Of a stretch of 32,460 nucleotides of DNA, positions 30,113 through 32,460 are shown piece after piece. The notes beneath the pieces were generated by a model. It was not told where the DNA came from. It ran no database searches and saw nothing but the letters and a program-made list of their open reading frames with translations. The position numbers were made by a program, and so were the translations under genes. The DNA lies in NCBI GenBank assembly GCA_024697425.1, contig JAILFT010000205.1, positions 1-32,460 on the forward strand, given 5' to 3'. The stretch's first letter is position 1. Each line of letters begins with the position of its first letter. The DNA is from Butyrivibrio sp. Its GTDB lineage: Bacteria > Bacillota > Clostridia > Lachnospirales > Lachnospiraceae.

Positions 30113-32460
30113 TGGGAATTTACGATACACTTAACGGTCAGCAGAAGCTGGCTGTACAGCAGACGGATGGCCCGGTACTGATACTGGCCGGCGCAGGAAG
30201 CGGAAAGACCAGGGTGCTGACCCACAGGGTGGCATACCTGATTGATGAATGCGGCGTTAATCCCTGGAACATCATGGCTATTACCTTTACCAACAAGGCA
30301 GCAGGTGAGATGCGTGACAGGGTTGATAAAATAGTCGGATTTGGCGCTGAGAGTATTTGGGTGTCCACCTTTCACTCCAGCTGCGTGAGAATCCTTAGAA
30401 GATATGCCGACAAAATCGGGTATGACAATAATTTTACTATTTATGATGCAGATGATTCCAAAAGTCTTTTGAAGGAAATCTGTAAGAAATACCAGCTAGA
30501 GACCACTACTCTTAAACTCAGACAGATAATGAGCAGTATCTCCAAGTGCAAGGACAACCTGGTTACTCCAGAGGAGTATGCGACATCTACCTACAATGAT
30601 TTCATAAAGTCCAAGATTTCAAAGGCATATTCTGAATATCAGAGCGCTTTGAAAAAGAATAATGCCATGGATTTTGACGATCTCATTATGAAGACCGTTG
30701 AATTGTTTAAGAAAAATCCAGAGGTGCTTGATTCCTATCAGGAGAGATTTAAGTACATCATGGTGGATGAGTATCAGGACACCAACAATGCCCAGTTTGA
30801 GTTTATAAGGCTTTTGGCAGATAAGTACAGAAACTTATGTGTGGTTGGTGATGATGACCAGAGTATTTACAGATTCCGTGGTGCGAATATCAGGAATATT
30901 CTTGATTTTGAGAAGGTTTATCCCGATGCAACAGTTATAAAGCTTGAGCAGAATTACCGCTCAACCCAACAGATCCTGGATGCGGCCAACGCGGTTATCC
31001 GTCACAACTACGGCCGTAAGGACAAGTCTCTTTGGACGGATGAAAAGAACGGTGAGAAGATCAAACTCAGGCAATTTGATACGGCTTATGATGAAGCCCA
31101 GTTCATAGCTGATGAAATCGGAAAGCTTAAGAGAAGCGGTAAGCTCTCTTATGATGAAACAGCAGTTCTTTACAGAACCAATGCTCAGTCCAGACTTTTG
31201 GAAGAGCGATTTGTATACGAGGGTATCCCCTATGACCTTGTGGGAGGAACCAATTTCTATTCAAGGCGAGAGATCAAAGATCTTTTGGCATATCTTAAGA
31301 CCATTGATAATGGCAGAGATGATATTGCAGTAAAGAGAATTATAAATGTTCCCAAGCGGGGGATAGGAAATACCACAATAGAATATGTCCAGAATTATGC
31401 CGACGAGAGACAGATAAGTTTTTACGATGCTCTCTGTGAAGCGGATCAGATTATGGCAGTATCCCGAAGTGCAGGCAAGTTAAAGGATTTTGTCACCATG
31501 ATAAGGGCCTTCAGGACCAAAATGAAGGAGTATTCTCTGGAGGAACTTCTTAAGGATGTCATCGACACAACAAGTTATATGAACTACCTTAAGACCATCG
31601 ATGAGGATGATGACAGCGGTGACAATGACAGGGCTCAGAACGTGGACGAACTTATTTCCAAGATTGCTTCTTATGAGGAAAATGAGGAAATAGAGATGCC
31701 TACTCTTTCAGGATTCCTGGAGGAAGTAGCGCTGGTGGCAGATATTGACCGAATCGGCGAGGACAATGAAAAGGTTCTTCTGATGACACTCCACAGTGCT
31801 AAGGGACTGGAATTTGAAAACGTATATCTTGCCGGAATGGAAGAAGGTGTTTTCCCAAGTTATATGACTCTTCAGAGTGAGGATTCGGATCCTGAGAGCA
31901 TTGAAGAGGAAAGAAGACTCGCCTACGTAGGAATTACCAGAGCTAAAAAGCATCTCACCCTGACAGCCGCAAAGCGCAGGATGGTAAGAGGAGAGACTAT
32001 TTACAGCCAGCTAAGCCGCTTTGTAAGAGAGATTCCAAGGGATATGCTGGATGATGAGGCACCTGTTTCAAAGCCCACCTTTTTATTTGACGATGGCGAC
32101 AGCATAGATGAATATGAGGGCGTGGAAGACAGCTACACCAAGGGCGTGTCCTCATACAGCAATGACTACAGAAAAGAGTACAGCACATATTCTGATGAGA
32201 CCTATAGAGGTGCTTCGGGAATCAAGCCCGCTTATGCCAATGGTTTAAGAAAGGCAAGTGCGGCCGGGAAGAGTTCTGGTGGCGCAGCCCGTTCAGGTCT
32301 TGCCGGTACCTATAAGATAAAAGCTACCCCAAAGCCTGAGAAAAAGATTCCAAGGGCTCAGCCTTCTGACAAGCCTTATATTGCCGGTGCTGCCAAGACT
32401 CATACAAAGGGATCACTTGCCGGTCTTTCCAAGGGAATGCCCACCAAGATGGAAAAGCCT
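30112..32460 (+). CDS. pcrA: UvrD/PcrA-family ATP-dependent DNA helicase, 3' end cut by window
   Basis: A superfamily 1 3'-5' helicase of repair and replication. ATG 30112 overlaps the previous stop (TAATG), and the frame is open for 783 codons to the window end with no stop. Motifs: Walker A AGAGSGKTR (28-34 core), FTNKAAGEMRDRV, VDEYQD (218-223), GDDDQSIYRFRGA (from 246), LHSAKGLEFE (His561), and YVGITRAKK (605-613). All helicase motifs are present. After about residue 640 comes a Ser/Gly/Ala/Lys/Pro-rich linker of at least 130 residues; the usual C-terminal Tudor-like domain would lie beyond the edge. PcrA proteins are usually about 730-770 residues, so this one is long. Confidence 0.95.
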   Translation, partial: MGIYDTLNGQQKLAVQQTDGPVLILAGAGSGKTRVLTHRVAYLIDECGVNPWNIMAITFTNKAAGEMRDRVDKIVGFGAESIWVSTFHSSCVRILRRYADKIGYDNNFTIYDADDSKSLLKEICKKYQLETTTLKLRQIMSSISKCKDNLVTPEEYATSTYNDFIKSKISKAYSEYQSALKKNNAMDFDDLIMKTVELFKKNPEVLDSYQERFKYIMVDEYQDTNNAQFEFIRLLADKYRNLCVVGDDDQSIYRFRGANIRNILDFEKVYPDATVIKLEQNYRSTQQILDAANAVIRHNYGRKDKSLWTDEKNGEKIKLRQFDTAYDEAQFIADEIGKLKRSGKLSYDETAVLYRTNAQSRLLEERFVYEGIPYDLVGGTNFYSRREIKDLLAYLKTIDNGRDDIAVKRIINVPKRGIGNTTIEYVQNYADERQISFYDALCEADQIMAVSRSAGKLKDFVTMIRAFRTKMKEYSLEELLKDVIDTTSYMNYLKTIDEDDDSGDNDRAQNVDELISKIASYEENEEIEMPTLSGFLEEVALVADIDRIGEDNEKVLLMTLHSAKGLEFENVYLAGMEEGVFPSYMTLQSEDSDPESIEEERRLAYVGITRAKKHLTLTAAKRRMVRGETIYSQLSRFVREIPRDMLDDEAPVSKPTFLFDDGDSIDEYEGVEDSYTKGVSSYSNDYRKEYSTYSDETYRGASGIKPAYANGLRKASAAGKSSGGAARSGLAGTYKIKATPKPEKKIPRAQPSDKPYIAGAAKTHTKGSLAGLSKGMPTKMEKP

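Overview
The window is a chromosomal, almost entirely plus-strand stretch of housekeeping genes from a Gram-positive anaerobe. Protein sequences, ribosome binding sites (GGAGG-type), moderate G+C and gene order (rimP-nusA-rnpM-ylxQ-infB-rbfA-nrnA-truB-ribF-rpsO-pnp, then asp23-nusB-xseA-xseB-ispA-dxs-tlyA-nadK-argR-recN) point to Clostridia. I judge Lachnospiraceae of the Butyrivibrio/Pseudobutyrivibrio kind most likely, from recall of protein style rather than a search. No sporulation genes appear where sporulating Clostridia usually carry them next to these clusters.

Layout. (1) 1-2509: the 3' part of a voltage-gated potassium channel, cut by the window edge, then an RsiV-like (DUF3298) lipoprotein. 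(2) 2524-11202: a translation/transcription operon that starts at a clear promoter followed at once by a terminator-like hairpin. It encodes RimP, NusA, RnpM, YlxQ, IF2, RbfA, NrnA, TruB and RibF, mostly overlapping or closely spaced. (3) 11226-14167: two overlapping polytopic membrane proteins, the first a probable GT-C-type (YfhO/PTPS-related) protein, lying between ribF and rpsO. (4) 14168-16915: rpsO and pnp, each with a structured leader. The pnp leader contains a possible 12-codon leader peptide. (5) 16916-17193: an intergenic region with a very large nested palindrome, then prfC (RF3). (6) 18842-20254: a lipoprotein with a complete transglutaminase-like Cys-His-Asp triad. (7) 20255-20431: two 51-bp direct repeats, each with a palindrome and an extended -10 promoter motif, around a perfect 11-bp hairpin. 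(8) 20432-32460: a compact run of twelve genes: asp23, nusB, xseAB, ispA, dxs, tlyA, nadK, argR, recN, a DUF1836 gene and pcrA, the last cut by the window end.

How the genes work together. The first operon couples ribosome assembly (RimP, RbfA, S15), transcription elongation/termination (NusA), initiation (IF2), RNA modification and turnover (TruB, NrnA, PNPase, RnpM) and flavin cofactor supply (RibF). The last operon joins rRNA transcription (NusB), isoprenoid precursor synthesis (Dxs, IspA), NADP synthesis (NadK), arginine control (ArgR) and DNA repair (XseAB, RecN, PcrA).

I found no CRISPR array, tRNA, rRNA, transposase or prophage gene. I see no convincing new multi-gene system. The most interesting signals are non-coding: the rimP-leader hairpin, the rpsO and pnp leaders, the pnp-prfC palindrome and the tandem palindrome-promoter modules before asp23. 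The membrane-protein pair between ribF and rpsO is also worth a look.
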